NCBI GenBank assembly: GCA_948567375.1
Contig: OX419757.1
Location: 19,220,001 to 19,284,000 of the forward strand
Reading direction: 5' to 3'
Origin: Lunularia cruciata
Taxonomy: Eukaryota; Streptophyta; Marchantiopsida; Lunulariales; Lunulariaceae
DNA length: 64,000 bases
The translations under genes and the position numbers were made by a program. The notes beneath the pieces are model-generated. The model did no database searches and was not told the DNA's origin. It saw nothing but the letters and a program-made list of their open reading frames with translations. Of this stretch, positions 23,190 to 36,200 are shown piece by piece (positions within the stretch are counted from its first letter, which is position 1; the number at the start of each line of letters is the position of its first letter).

Positions 23190-23640
23190 CTTGGAGTCAA
23201 TTGATACCATTGTAATTGCCATTGTGATGAGAGGAAGAGACTTCAAATTAGGTTGTCATGATAAAGTATCAGGGATGATGTGGAACCGACCTGGTTTATA
23301 CTCAAGTTTGATGTCAAACAATTGGAGTTCTTTCTCCCATTGATGATGTCAACTCTTCATTTGTTCCAAGTGTAAGGTCTGCAAGAATGGTTTGTAATCA
23401 GTTTGCATGATCACTTGTTTCTCCAAGAGGTGATGCCTCTATACCTTGGTGGCATATACTATTGCAAGTTGTTCTCTATCTTGAGCAAAGTAGTTTATTT
23501 TAGCCATATTGAGTCTATGAGACACAAAAGCAATGGGATGTAGTCCATCTGGGAATTCTTGTTGCTACACTGCTCCAATTGCAAAGTTAGAAGCATCAAA
23601 ATCAACCACACAGGGTAGCTAAAGATCATACGGTTGAAGA
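23190..23640 (-). pseudogene. Element A RNase H remnant
   Basis: Minus-strand reading shows F-D-A-S-N-F-A-I-G-A-V near 23600, A-Q-D-R-E-Q-L-A-I-V-Y near 23470 and Q-T-D-Y-K-P near 23400, the three acidic positions of Ty3/gypsy RNase H, followed by the Q-W-E-K-E-L-Q and P-G-R-F-H connection to integrase. Stop codons interrupt it. Confidence 0.75.
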
Positions 23641-23949
23641 ATAGGCCTTGAAGACACCATATGTTTCAACTTCTGGAATGCTTCTTTGTGCTTGGTGGTC
23701 CACTGGAAGCTCAAGTCCCTCCCAAGAGGTCAGTCAATGGTGCAGGCACATGAGCATAATAATGGTGAACCATTGGTAAAAACTGGCCAGTCCATTAAAT
23801 GTCCGTACTTTTGTAGCATCCTATGAAGTAGGCCAATCAGTAATGGCCTTGATTTTCTCCTTTTCCATCTTGATCTCCTCCGATGAGATCTTGTGCTCCA
23901 AGAAGGTAACTTCCTTTTGCCAAAAGGCACACTTAGACTTCTTGTAGTA

Positions 23950-24429
23950 AAATTTCCATTGTCGTAGCCGTCTTAGGACTTCTTGCACGTGATTCACATG
24001 TTCTGCCTCTGTCTTGATTTAGATTAAGATATCATCCAAGAACACCACCACCTACCAATCCAATATTCTACTCAACACCCAATGCATCTAATCCATGAAG
24101 ATTGCTGGAGCATTAATGAGCCCAAAAGGTAGAACTCTCCACTCAAAATGCCCATACCTTGTGCAAAAGGCTATCTTTTGCACATCCTCCCTATCAATGG
24201 GGATTTGCCAATAGTTGTTGCAAAGATCCAACTTGGAAAAGTATCGTGCTCCACTCAATTGATCAAGCAAGTCATCAATCCAAGGCAAGGGATATGCATT
24301 CTTCAGTGATTGCTGATTGAGCCCACGATAATCAATATAGAAATGAAGTCCTCTATCTTTCTTTGGAACAAATAGTACCGGTGCTCCCCAAGGAGAGGTA
24401 CTATGTCGTATGAAGTCCTTCTCCAACAA
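23950..24429 (-). pseudogene. Element A reverse transcriptase remnant
   Basis: An open stretch at 24088-24429 carries fingers and palm motifs: [23 protein letters not shown] and L-P-F-G-L-I-N-A-P. After stop codons the minus strand continues with V-V-V-F-L-D-D-I-L-I near 24035, the catalytic F/Y-x-D-D box. Protease and this open stretch lie in the same frame. Confidence 0.88.
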
Positions 24430-24963
24430 CTATATAAGTATTTTTCACAACTCCTCCAACTCCTTTGGTGAGAGCCGATAGATTGGTCTACTCATTGGAG
24501 TACTTCTTGGAAATAACTCAATCTTGGAAGGCATACCACAATTGGATGGTAATATCTTTGGTAGATCATCCGGAAACACGTCTGCAAACTCCTAAACTAT
24601 CTGATCAACCATTGGTTGATGAGGCTCTTGGCTCTCCTTAGATTGTCCTTGTGCAATCGGCTTGATCCACACTACAAAAACAGACTTATCTTCCTCCAAA
24701 GCTTACTCTATGGCTACTTCACTAACAAACTTCCCATCTAGGGACTCAATTCTCTTCAAAGCTTGCTCCATGGTTGCCTTCCTGGCAAACTTCCCATCTT
24801 GGGGCTCCTCTCTCTTCAAGGTATGCTCTATGGCTACCTTCTCAACAAACTTCCTATCTTGGGACTGACTATTCTTAAATGTCTTACTCAGAGGTGCCAG
24901 ACAACCTAATCAGAAATTCCTACCTTGGTGTTGTACTTGAATTTTTTGTCGGGTCCAATCAAA

Positions 24964-25269
24964 TTAAACCTGATGACGTTCAAGCCAAGATAGTCCTAGA
25001 ATGACATCATAGTGTAGAGGTGCCACTAAAAACCTCATACACTCCAAATACTCTTTCCCAATCTTAAAAGTAACAAGATGTGAGGTACGGAATGCAAAAC
25101 CTTTTCTACCATCCTCCATCATCAATCTACTTCCAATCACTGGCTTAATAGGAATACCCAATTCCTTTGCTACTTGTATAGACATGCAATTCTTTGAACT
25201 TCCAAAATCTACCAAAATCCTACAACCCCCAATTAGATATTGTACCTTGCAAGTGAAGCAAACTTGCAT
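24964..25269 (-). pseudogene. Element A aspartic protease remnant
   Basis: A 101-codon open stretch reads I-L-V-D-F-G-S-S-K-N near its start and V-I-L-G-L-S-W-L near its end, the flap and C-terminal signatures of retroviral-type proteases. The catalytic triad D-S-G or D-T-G is D-F-G here (25201-25209), a change explained by one C-to-T step (TCT to TTT), which should abolish activity. Confidence 0.85.
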
Positions 25270-25414
25270 AGGTCTAGCCTACAATCCCATTGAAACTAAT
25301 CAAGCTCCCAATAGGCGGCTCAAAATCTCCTATTGGGATTCCTTGTTTCCCTGATCATTCTATTCCACAAACTCCATTTGGGCAACTTGTCAAGGTCGCC
25401 CATTCCTAAATAGA

Positions 25415-25470
25415 CATTCAGTAATGCGATGTCCAACTTGGCAACAAAAAAAACAACCTCCATTTTGTTG
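25415..25470 (-). pseudogene. Element A Gag zinc knuckle
   Basis: Minus strand reads C-F-F-C-C-Q-V-G-H-R-I-T-E-C, an intact C-X2-C-X4-H-X4-C knuckle that in Gag binds the genomic RNA. The rest of gag upstream (25.5-26.4 kb) is too decayed to delimit. Confidence 0.75.
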
Positions 25471-26474
25471 TAATCTTTCTCTATCTATTGCACCAAGTGG
25501 TCTCCGTTGGATAGCATCAATCTCCATTGGTGCTGGTTCTTCCACCCGTGGGTAGTGTACTGGTAAGCTTTGTGTAGGTCAAGGTCAAGACCAAGTTATC
25601 AAAGCGTTCAGCCAATTGCATAACTTCTTCTATGTTTTGTGGTTCTTGAATAATCATCTCCAATTTGGTTTATGACTTCAATCCCCACATAAATCAATCT
25701 AGAACTACACCTTTCTTGTACATCTTGAATTTGTATAATGATGTTCTAAAATTGTGTGATGTAGCTCCTTACTAAGCCAATCTACTTTAACTCCGCCAAT
25801 TTATCTTGTGCGGCTCGGGTGGCATTTATAGTTTAAAATCAACCAAGTATTGTATCCTTGAATTTGGTCTTTGTCAAAATTGGTGCAACAATCTGTCATT
25901 TAGCTTGCTCCACCTGGAATTGCCACCAAATTTTTGCCACATCATCCAATTGGCTAGAAGTCAAGAGAATTTGTTTTAGTTCATCTTGAAGATTGGTGGC
26001 TTCAAAGTTATGTTCGTAGTCAAACACAAAATTCTCCATTGTGCTTGAACGATTCTTGCCTTCAAACACCTTCGGTTTTGGAAATTGAATGCAATCTTCT
26101 CCATCTCAAACTGGCACTCTCTCTATATGTTCTTGTCGTTGGTGGTCTTGTTCATCCAACAATCAAGGAAGTTGCTTGATTTGTTATTGCATCACAAGGA
26201 TAACATCTGGTATTGCTATCATAACTACTACTCTATCCCACTACTCCCAATTTATCTAATTAATTAACACATAGATGCAGCATGTCCACCGTTCTCCATA
26301 AGTTACAACTAGAGGTATCAAGGGTTCCTCAAACAAGGTGATCATATGTAGAAAATCCTGCCCAAAGCACGAAGAATTATGTGAAATGATGCTTGGGTAA
26401 TATTTGGACATGAAATCCCAATGGTTTGGCAAAAGTGGATTTGGTGGTCCATAAATTCCATCCATCCCATTCTT

Positions 26475-26486
26475 GCTCTCATACCA
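26475..26486 (-). other. Element A primer-binding site
   Basis: Minus strand TGGTATGAGAGC differs from the initiator methionine tRNA complement TGGTATCAGAGC at one base. It lies one base inside the 5' LTR that begins at 26488. Confidence 0.8.
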
Positions 26487-26487
26487 A

Positions 26488-26889
26488 TGTAAAAGACTAA
26501 GACCAAGGAGATAAATATGAGAATAGAAGCTCACATTGGGACGTTGGAATGAGGGAAAACTCTGAATGCCTAGCATGAGCTTTGGCTTTGGTATATATAA
26601 GTAGCATACAAGGCCCTTGAGAAGTTGCTCAAGAAGCTTTCTTGAGCTGCTTTCTTAGAGTGCAAGTCAAGTTAACCAGAAAGCTTCTCAAGAAGCTTCC
26701 CTCTAAAAGCCGCCTACTTGGCGTACAAGCTAAGCTAGTTGGAAGTTTCTTGAAGCTACTTACTTGAGGTGCAAGCTAAGCTAGCCAAGAAGCTTCCCAA
26801 GAAGCTTCCTAGATACTTATAGAATATTCTAGGCTAATTTTTATTATTTGCTACTTTATTAGCCCTACTAACTTTGTCACTAAACTCCA
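26488..26889 (-). repeat. Element A 5' LTR (right copy)
   Basis: Begins TGTAAAAGAC and ends near AAACTCCA. It aligns with the left LTR over most of its length, with an extra block around 26650-26700 and many substitutions, so the insertion is old. Confidence 0.8.
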
Positions 26890-29800
26890 TATGGTTACAA
26901 TATAAGTCTACCTTAACTTGTGTAGTCTTCAAAGCATATCCATTGAAGTCTCCATTTTCTCAAACATTCAAAAACACTATATCCTTGATGATATAATAGT
27001 TATGTATCCTTTGTTCTCTACTAGTACAACAAGTCATGTTGATCTTTATTGCATCAAAGCTAATACTACACTCATAAGTCAATAATGAAAATAAAAATGA
27101 AAGACAAAGGAACCAAACTTAGACAAAACATCATCAAGATAAAGAAAGTAGTTAGTGAGAGAGTAATTACTAAGTGAGAATGTACTAATGCAAGCTCAAG
27201 CTAGGATCTAAAAACCTACATCCTTGCTAGAGCAAATCCAAAGACCTACCCAAATAGTATCAAGATGAATTGGTCAACTACAATAGAATGTAAAGCCCAT
27301 TGAAGTCATCAATCCATCAAGGAATATTGTAAATCTATGGTCTAATTAGAAGGCAAAGAGGCAAAGGATGAAAGATCATCTCATACTTAGAGGACAAACC
27401 ATCTCTCATCAAGCACAATAGCACTTGGAGAAGAAAGAATCTGTTTTCTACTTCTATTATATAAGATTCCATGATTGGCTTATCATTAACAAGAAAATGG
27501 GAAGAAAGAAAAGGTATTGAGAGTGGTTAATCATCCAAAAATACTATAGGTGCCATTGTTGTATATTTCTTTTTTCTCCTTGGGAACACATTGGAGTTTA
27601 TGGATGTGAGGATGTATCTAGACCTATTATAAGTGGTTGTATATACTTGTATTCTCAACCGCATGGAACTTCTTTCAGTTCCAAATCAATTCCAAATCTT
27701 CCTTCTATCAGGGGGAAAAAGTGCAACCTAACATATCATCATAACACAAACTCTTGGTTTATAAGTCATCATTTCCAAATTACCAAGGAGAAATATATGA
27801 CATACTTAAAGAATGAAACCTAAATGCAATGGATGCATATACCAATCCAAACTAATTGGTGTACAATCAAGTACACAAACCATGGAGAGGATCCAACAAC
27901 AAGCAAATAAAGCACAAATTTACATACTTCTAGTACAAAAGTGCATTAGAGCATCCTTGCTCTATCCAAGAGCAGATTCACCCTATGTTTCAGTACCCAC
28001 TTTCAATTTGTGCTCCAAATAAAAGAACTTTCCACCTTTTTTATGGTGCTCTATTAGGAAAATAACCCCAAGGCTTGGTCTAAGAAATTTTTTCACTATA
28101 GCTCCAAATTAAGCACTATAAGACCTCATGAATAGCTTTTAAGATAAGCTCTCTAATGATATATAACATATCTCAATTTGACTACTATAGTTTCCTCAAC
28201 AATGTACTAAAATTTGCTCTTTTTTAGCTCAAAACACTCATCAAGGTGCCACTCTTGGTTCTTGCAAAACTATTTGCTCAAATGTTCAAGTAAATACTAA
28301 GAACTTTCTAATATGACCTCAAATCAATTATAAGTGTCAATGGAACAAAATTATTAGTGCTTATGATAGTAATTTATTGAAGTTTGATGCAACAATCTCA
28401 TGGTCTAAGAACCCTAGTTCAATGAAACTTGAAAAAGTAGTTGATCATTCATTATTCTAAACCTCTATTAAATTTTTTCATTGAATTCTAAACCAATCCC
28501 TAGATATGGATCAATTCTCAAGTTATATTAACATTTTAGCTACACAAACCCAAGTATATTGGATCCAAGATCTTGAATTCTTTATTTTTGTACTTCATAC
28601 AAAATTTCACTTAGAGGTACAAAATTATACCACCAATAATAACACCTAAATCATAAGCTAATTCAAGCCAGAACTTTAGATGTGATTGAAGTGTTAAGGT
28701 GTTTGGATAGAGATATGATTAGGTTTAGTGTGTACCAAAATTGACCATATCTTTAGACAAATATATTTGTTTCAAATCATCAACTTAACTTTGATTAACT
28801 TCAACTAAAATTCAATTAATTATATCAACTTAAAAAGAGAGTTTCTTTAGTGCAGCACAATCAAAAATTTGTCTTGTCTCTAACCCTATTGACAAATCAA
28901 AAAAATTGTTTTGTAAAATTCATGAAATCCTCCAAATATTCACTTGGGTATAGATTAGACCAACTTGTTTCAATTTATCATATCTCATTTATTAGCCACA
29001 CAAATCTCATGTTATTGGTCTTCACATTGTAGCATGTTTGCTATGCTCTTCAAAGATGGTCTCTTCTTTCTAAATGCATTTCTTGAATGCAACTACACTC
29101 AACATCATAAGATCCAATTTTTTTCACCTTGGACTCTTAGCAACTCCTCCTTTTCACATATTAACCTCCAAACTCCACCTCCAAAGCCTTGAGCAAAATT
29201 TTGGTCCCTCTTCTTCTACAAAACAATGTAAATGGTTAAAGCTCATACTTATCCATAAGCAAGTACAAGGAGGATAATAGGATCCCAAGGAGTATAACAT
29301 GATCCAAGTTCTTGTGATTTAAACAATACATAGATAAACAATAATCTAATACTATTTCACTCACTAGGCAAACCACAACAGAATACAATCTCTGCTATAG
29401 ATAATAGATTTACCTCTTCACAAAAAATTGAAATAGATAATATATATGTGCACAATTACTTATCATTTACTTATCATAAACTCAAAAGTTCTTGGTCCAA
29501 TGATGTCATCAAAGACTCCCATGATCTTCCTCTCAAAAGCATCTATCAAGTTTAATACATGTGAAGCACTTCTTTAGTAAAAATATTTGCTTTTCAGAAA
29601 TTTCTTTTAGTAAATATTATTATTTGAGATGATAATAATAGTAAATAGTTAGGAAAAGTTGGAGAACTTGTGATATATTTATAAAAATTATATTTATCAA
29701 TAAATTATAATATAAATATGATTCTTACATGATTATAATTAAAATTTATTTTTCTATTTGGTAAAATTTTCATTAATATATATAAATATTTAATAAGATT

Positions 29801-30780
29801 ATAGTCGGGTTTTATAGTCACATATAGGTATATTATTATATTAATTAAAAAATTCCAAATTTTATATCATTACATATATGATATATTTTTCATATAATCA
29901 TGCAATATATTAAGTTTATGATTATAAAATAAATATATGACTTATATTACATAGTATGAATGTTCAATTCAAAGTTTTTAGGAGGTTACAATTATAATTT
30001 TTGTAGAAAATATCAAACTTAATCTAATGTTAAGTGCTCTAAAATTGAAATTTTCAAGTATTTGGAGCAAAACTAAAAACACATTCTAGCTTTCTCATAC
30101 AATAGTATGAATTGGTTGCAAAAGTTGGCTCAAACCAAAAAGCTTGGAATTTCACTTCTACTTGGTTTATGCTTTATGTAGCCCAAATTACCCCTAAAAG
30201 TCACAATAGAGCTTAGGAAGGTCTTCAAAATTGCATTTAAAGATTCTTTATGCCTTCTTTTTTATTTATAAATGTAGTTTAGGGTATGATAGCATACAAA
30301 AAATGACTAGTGCAAGATATTTAAGGAATAGTTGATGCATTATGTGGGCTTGTATTGAAGACAAGATGGATTTGAAATGGTAGGTCAAGGAATAGAGCAC
30401 TGATATGGTTTGATAATGATATGGTTTGATCACTATTTGAATGTGATATATACAAACAATAGGTTAGTCCACAACCTCTAAATAAGTAGAAATTTTTTAT
30501 TTTGGCTTCTTCAAGAATTTTGACCAATATTAAAGTATATAGATATATGTTTATGTAAGTTTATTCTTTAGGCATAAGCTTTTCAATTGTGATTTACCAT
30601 CTTGCACATGTGTTAACTAATTTATTTATAGATGAATTTTTTAGAGTCATTTATTCATTACTATCATTACTTTACTAACAAGAGAATTGTATAAGATGGA
30701 GTTGAAGCAAAAGTGTGTGTACTTGGATTTTAGAAACTTAAATTGGACTATTGTGAAGAAATGTAAAAGATTAGCAAGGG
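26890..30780. other. AT-rich intergenic sequence, nothing recognised
   Basis: Only chance ORFs up to 75 aa. The part from 29.5 to 30.0 kb is extremely AT-rich. No RNA gene, LTR pair or protein remnant was recognised. Confidence 0.55.
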
Positions 30781-31460
30781 ATTTTATCAAACTTTAGATT
30801 TCTTTAGACTTTATCAAATGCAATCAATGGTACTCATATGCCCGTCAAAGCTCACATAGTTAAAAATTGCACTTGACCACTATTCTAAAAGAGTATTTTG
30901 CTCAATTCCCATGTATTGTAGAGTAGATTTCAAAGGTATTTTTCTAACATCATTTATGTGATGCTAGAGTGTGTTAGTGATAAGTGTGTATTCAAGAAAT
31001 TTTCACTCCATCAAAGAGCTATATATGAGAATTTTTATCTTCTATGCTAAGGATTATTGATGATAGCTATATCTTTGAGGCTTATCTCCTTGGAGATATT
31101 AGTGTAAATGTTATAAAGATGGATGTTGGTTCTTTATAACATCCAACCAAGGAGTTTAGAGGTTCAAAATATCTATAATGAGGTACATATGCAAAGTAGG
31201 TGGGTAATAGAGTAACCTTTTGAACTCTTGAAAGGTAAATAGAGGATATTTGATCTCAATATCCCTACATTTGTTAAAAGTTAAAAATATCTATAATGAG
31301 GCACACATACAAAGTAGGTTGGTAGTGGACTAACCTTCTGGACTCTTGAAAGGTACATGGAGGACTTTTGATCTCAATATCCTTGCATTTGTTAAATAGG
31401 CTCTCAAGTTACCTCATATGTGTGGTATTTTGCATCATTTCTTGTTCAAGTAATTGAATT
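30780..31460 (+). pseudogene. PIF/Harbinger transposase relic
   Basis: Plus-strand pieces in order: A-I-N-G-T-H-M-P-V near 30820 (compare A-I-D-G-T-H-I-P-V around the first catalytic Asp of the DDE_4 transposase family, here Asn), then I-E-stop-P-F-E-L-L-K-G-K and a second G-L-L-K-G-T-W-R-T-F (compare A-F-G-R-L-K-G-R-W-R), and L-P-H-M-C-G-I-L-H-H-F-L near 31415 (compare A-C-C-I-L-H-N-F-L). Stops and frame changes are frequent. A 118-bp internal duplication doubles the L-K-G-x-W-R region. No terminal inverted repeats were identified. Confidence 0.65.
31163..31400 (+). repeat. Tandem duplication of about 118 bp inside the Harbinger relic
   Basis: Copies at about 31163-31280 and 31281-31400 share ATCTATAATGAGG, CAAAGTAGGT, CTCTTGAAAGGTA and TTTGATCTCAATATCC with scattered mismatches. 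The duplication is older than the 62-bp one at 4.7 kb. Confidence 0.8.
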
Positions 31461-33666
31461 TGACATAGCCTAGTATAAAGTTCCAGCCAATGGCATTTTA
31501 TAAGATGGATGGATGGAACACCCAATAAGTCATACTAAAGCTAAAGAAGGAGCAATTGAAGCTTTCTCTAAATTGGCTATGTTCTTCATTTAATTAGGAA
31601 ATAACATTTGGTATTGAATAATGATAATTTTTTTAGAGATATCTAAAAAACAATATTTTCTGAATACATCTATGTTATCTATTAAAAAAGAGCGCTTTTG
31701 TAATAATTTTTATGATAGTCACCTCAATTTACGAATTTTTATCTATGAGATAGTGGATAAAATGTAGGGAAAAACATTCTTTAATTGTAAATTTGAAGGC
31801 TTGTCTAAGCACTATTGTAAATTTTGAGTTACTATTTGGAGGAAATAAGATAAAGTCTTGGTAAAACTCAAAATGGAATTCAATGCTCTTTGCATTGAAA
31901 TATTTTTTATGACAAACCAATATTGCATGAAATTGTCAAAATTTTCTAAAGTTTAGCACCAATTCATATAAGTATAATTTTGAAGGTCACAATAAGCTCT
32001 TTTTGCAATTTCAAGTTTATTTTTTTCATACATAAATAAAAAATGTGTGCAAGGAATTTGCTATTTTCCATCTCTCATCTACATAGAAATTTTTTAACAC
32101 TTTTTACTTTATCTTAAATTTCCAATGGAAGAATTGTTGATTTTCAAGCACCACATAAATATTTTTTGCAATTTTGATCATGGGCAATTGCAGTCTTTTA
32201 TGTGTGTTTTACTCTATTTTGGAATCAACCTAAAAAGTTCAAAATTTTCTAAAAAACTTAGCTTATCTTGGGAATTATATGATGCCATTAGGAAGACAAT
32301 GCCATATTATAAAAAAAAATATTAAAAAAATATAAAATGAAGATTCTCCTTCTTGTAAAATTAAAGTATGTTATAATTTCATCTTCTAAGATCACTCTAG
32401 ATATGGACTTATAAAAATTGGTGAAAGAGGAAGAAGTTGGTGAAGAGACTTATATTTTTAGGTTGGATGGAAGTTCAACCTAAATTTTGATCTAAGGTTC
32501 AACAAAAAAGAAGAAGATTTTATGTTGGATGTTTGACATATATAGTGCCTAAACTAGTTTGATAGGATGTGTTAGTAATAACTTGGTGGTCACAATTTTA
32601 TTATTAATATTTTTTCATGGACTACTTAATGATGGTAGACTATTCTATTAAGGTTTTTTCTGTACAATTTGAGCCACTCTTTGCATTATAAATACCTATA
32701 AACACACAATGGCATTCAAATATGTAATTTTACAATATGAATTGATCAATCTCATGAGGATATAAATTGGATATGACTGAAAACAAAGTAAAAGTGTCAC
32801 AAAGATAACAATCTATTATTTTGTATTTAACCTATTGCGCAAAGTCATTCTAAGAAGACTAGTATCACCCCTATTGGTGTACTACAAAAATGTAAATGAC
32901 TAATAATCACTTTCATTGTAATTTTAGGCTAGAGGACTCTTGAAGATGATGGACCATTTGCAACAATGGTCACTTTGCCTTAGAATTTCATCATCTTCCA
33001 ATTAGCTTGACCAAATTCCTACCTATTATCATCACTATTGTTCTACAATCTACTCATGTTTGTATTGGTGGTGCAATTGGACCACCATTACAAACATTGT
33101 GTCATATGAGTTAGACAAATCTCAAGGTGTCTTACGAGTAGTAAGATGGAATGTAAACTAAATTGGAGTTAGATCTCCCATGTGTTCTATCTCTCTATCA
33201 TATATGATTCCAATATAATGTTAATTTTTTCCAAAAGGCTTATATCCTTCCTAAAATGCACTATGTTATAGGAGGTTAGAATGATTCATCCTACTTAGTC
33301 TCCCAATTCATGGTACTTAATAATAGCTAGGCCTGTAAAAGTCCATTATGATATTGTTCTTGGTCTATATAGAGCACCTAAAGGTCCACCCTCTAGTTCC
33401 ACACAAATGGTTCCTTCACTCTAGTGCTTACACTTCTACAACAAGATTCCTCACAACCAAGTGACTAAGTATGCAAAAATTCATACAAAGCGTAAACACA
33501 TATACATATACCAACTTGAATGTCTTGGTGGCAAAACCTCATTTATTGCAAGGAAATAATGCACCAAATGAACATAGTAAACATTGGGTCTAAGTTCTAT
33601 ATACATTTCTTACTTAGCTACGATGTGATGTTGTGGTTTGCATAGCCCTTGAAAAAGTAAATTGAT
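31461..33666. other. AT-rich intergenic sequence, nothing recognised
   Basis: Only chance ORFs. No clear repeat or protein remnant. Confidence 0.5.
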
Positions 33667-34038
33667 GTGGTTTATCTCCATAAAGATGGAGTAGGTTGTA
33701 TGACGGATCCCACGGTTGAACTCTTGCCATGTGAGAAATCTATGTACATGTGTAAGATTGGCCACATGGATTATGATCTTGTCTTCTTTGAGGGTTATTA
33801 TGTATATAGATGGTGGAGAGTTGGGTGGAAGGTGTGTTTTAGTGAGAAATCTATGTACATGTGTAAGATTGGCCACATGGATTATGATCTTGTCTTCTTT
33901 GAGGGTTCTTATGTATATAGATGGTGGAGAGTTGGGTGGAAGGTGTGTTTTAGTTGGAAGAGTCTCAAGCGGGAGGAGGACGTTGAGAGTGAGAGTTGTA
34001 GAAGAGCGTGGAAGCTTGATATTAGAGAGAGCAATTGA
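33667..34038 (+). other. Unrecognised 123-codon ORF with an in-frame 37-codon tandem duplication
   Basis: The frame has two back-to-back copies of a 37-residue unit (start E-K-S-M-Y-M-C-K-I-G-H, end W-R-V-G-W-K-V-C-F-S), differing at one residue (Tyr/Ser), then a Lys/Glu/Arg tail. The starting codon (GTG read as start by an alternative-start convention or the ATG in the first repeat) is uncertain. No known domain is recognised. A second frame is also open across the repeat because the unit length is a multiple of three. Most likely a chance ORF in transposon-derived DNA. Confidence 0.3.
33731..33952 (+). repeat. Nearly perfect 111-bp tandem duplication
   Basis: Copy 1 33731-33841 and copy 2 33842-33952 start GTGAGAAATCTATGTACATG. 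By eye they differ at one base (TTATTATG against TTCTTATG). The unit is exactly 37 codons. Confidence 0.93.
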
Positions 34039-34039
34039 T

Positions 34040-36200
34040 TAGGAGATATCCCATGCTTATGATCTGCCACTCCCAAATCCTTTTTTCATCAGGCTTCAGA
34101 TTCTACACCACAATGGCTTACGGGATTGGATGGTGGCATGTTTTGGGGCGGTTCATAGAGTTGATGATGGAAAACCTAGATCCTATTGTCCTTCCGATGC
34201 TTACTTACAAGCAAGAATGGAACTTGACAATCTATTCTCTCTTGTAGTTGGAGAATGACTAAATTTTGCTCATGGGCTTCAAGATGGAGTTGTGGGATCC
34301 ACTTGTAAAAACGTGAAGAGGCTAAATGACAAAATTGCAAGAAATTGGATTCCAGGAAAAAGTTGGTAGTTTTTTGACTATCAAGAGAGTTTTGGAAGAG
34401 CATTCTAAGAGAGAGGACCACAGTTGGAGAGAGAGGAGCTAACAGACTATAATTTGAAGACTAGAACTGAGTGATTTGAGTCAATTCTCTAAGAGATATA
34501 ATAGATTGAATCAAGGGGGTAAAATTTGTACCCATGAGCACAGAATAGGTTATTTAGAGAGCTTATTAAGACATATTCATGATCTTCCAATTCATGAGTT
34601 GATAGAGTTTTTGTAATGATAAGCTCAAGAAATTTTAGATTTTGATCAATCTCAAATCAAATTTGGCCAATTGAAGTGGAAGCTTTGGAAAGTGAGGAGT
34701 TGGAGATGACATTCTGATCAAGTTTGAAGATTTGGTCATTCCTAAAGTTCTGGTCCAAATCACCTTGTGAAAATTTCCAGTATTGGTGGCTAGAGTTTGC
34801 AATTTTGTACATAGGTTTCATGTGAATTCCTCAAATAGACAATTTAAGGTCTTGGATCAAGCATACTTGGGTCTGTAGAGCTCACAAGTTAGCCTAGCTC
34901 ACAAATTGATCCATATCTAGGGTTTGGAGTTGGATTAGAATACTTAAATTTACAAAGGTTTAGTAAAGGGTAAAAAAACTATTGTGAAAAATTTGGTTGA
35001 CTTTGGGTCCATGGAGAGTGAGAGCTGATGCAATAAACTCTACAAAAAATATTATTGTAAGCTCAAAAGAGCATTTTTATCATTTATCATGATTGAGTGT
35101 CTATTCTCCTATTTGTGTCTATGACTGAGGATTTTAGGTTGATGGAGTGTTTGTGAGGATTAGGTGCACCTTTGATTTAAAAATCTAGGGAAAATTACCC
35201 AAAACCAGGAGCAAACCCTAAATTAGGGATTTCAAAATTAAGGTAAAAATTATAAAAAAATTGGCCAAGTTTGAGAGCTTGTCAAGGGAGCTGTAGTGAT
35301 CAAATTGTGGCTTATTTTATATTATTGGAGAGCTTATCTCACATGCTTTCCATTAAATCCTAGAACATTGTAATACAAGTTACAAAGAGAAAGTTATGCC
35401 TATCTAAGTTACATAGGATTTTCCTTGTCTATAAGACATAGGATTGCTCCACTTGGAATACAAATTGGATGAAAGCTGAAGTACATACATATTGGAGGAA
35501 GCTTGGAGTATAGGTTGAAATTGGCTTAATGATAGAGCAAGAGTGCTCTGAAGCTCAATTTTGATAAGAAGTACAGAGAGTTGCTATTGGATTCTTGTGA
35601 TTGGATCCTCTTAGTGCTTGTTTGTCTATTTGTACACCCAGTTGGTTTGGATTGGTGTGAGGGCATTACGCTTAGGTTCTTTCCTACTAGGAGTGTTGTG
35701 TATTTCTCTTTGGTTATGTTGGAATTGATGACCAACAGACCAAGAGTGCGTGTTATGATGACACGTTAGGTCACCCGTTACTACTCTACTTGATAGCAAG
35801 AATACCAAAACCTAGAGTGAAAGGTTCTATTGGTTGGGATCTATGCATGCTCAAAGTAGTAGGGATTGGTTTACCTCCAACCTCTGATCTATAGGCTCCA
35901 CAATTAGGTGCCCTATGTGTTCACAGAGAGAGAAAAGAAAAGTACAATAATGAAAATGATCCAATCACTACAAATGGCTAACATCTTTTAATTACAACTA
36001 GTCCTCACTAATCTTATCTTATCTTATCCAAATCTAATCTCCAAGTAGGCATGTTTGACATGACATTGCCACCTCAGCAAATTTTTCATATTTACTTGTG
36101 TCATATAGTGGTCTACTTGGATTTCATATTTACACTAAGGTCTACAAATTATTTACAAGTACAAAGCTTTGTTACTTAGATTAAGAGATGTACATGACTA
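34040..36200. other. Intergenic sequence, nothing recognised
   Basis: Slightly higher GC at 35.5-35.9 kb, where the sequence looks like an LTR or leader (for example GTTTGTCTATTTGTACACCC), but no partner copy is visible in the window. No protein remnant recognised. Confidence 0.45.

Larger units (their letters stand above)
21376..26889 (-). mobile_element. Element A: decayed Ty3/gypsy LTR retrotransposon
   Basis: Two LTRs in the same orientation bracket a 4.8 kb interior that reads on the minus strand as zinc knuckle, protease, reverse transcriptase, RNase H, integrase, the Ty3/gypsy order. A methionine-tRNA-type primer-binding site abuts the right (5') LTR. All domains carry stops or frameshifts, so the copy is dead. 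I could not find a convincing target-site duplication: the left flank reads ACCATATA, the right TATGGTTAC. Codes for no methyltransferase. Confidence 0.9.
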
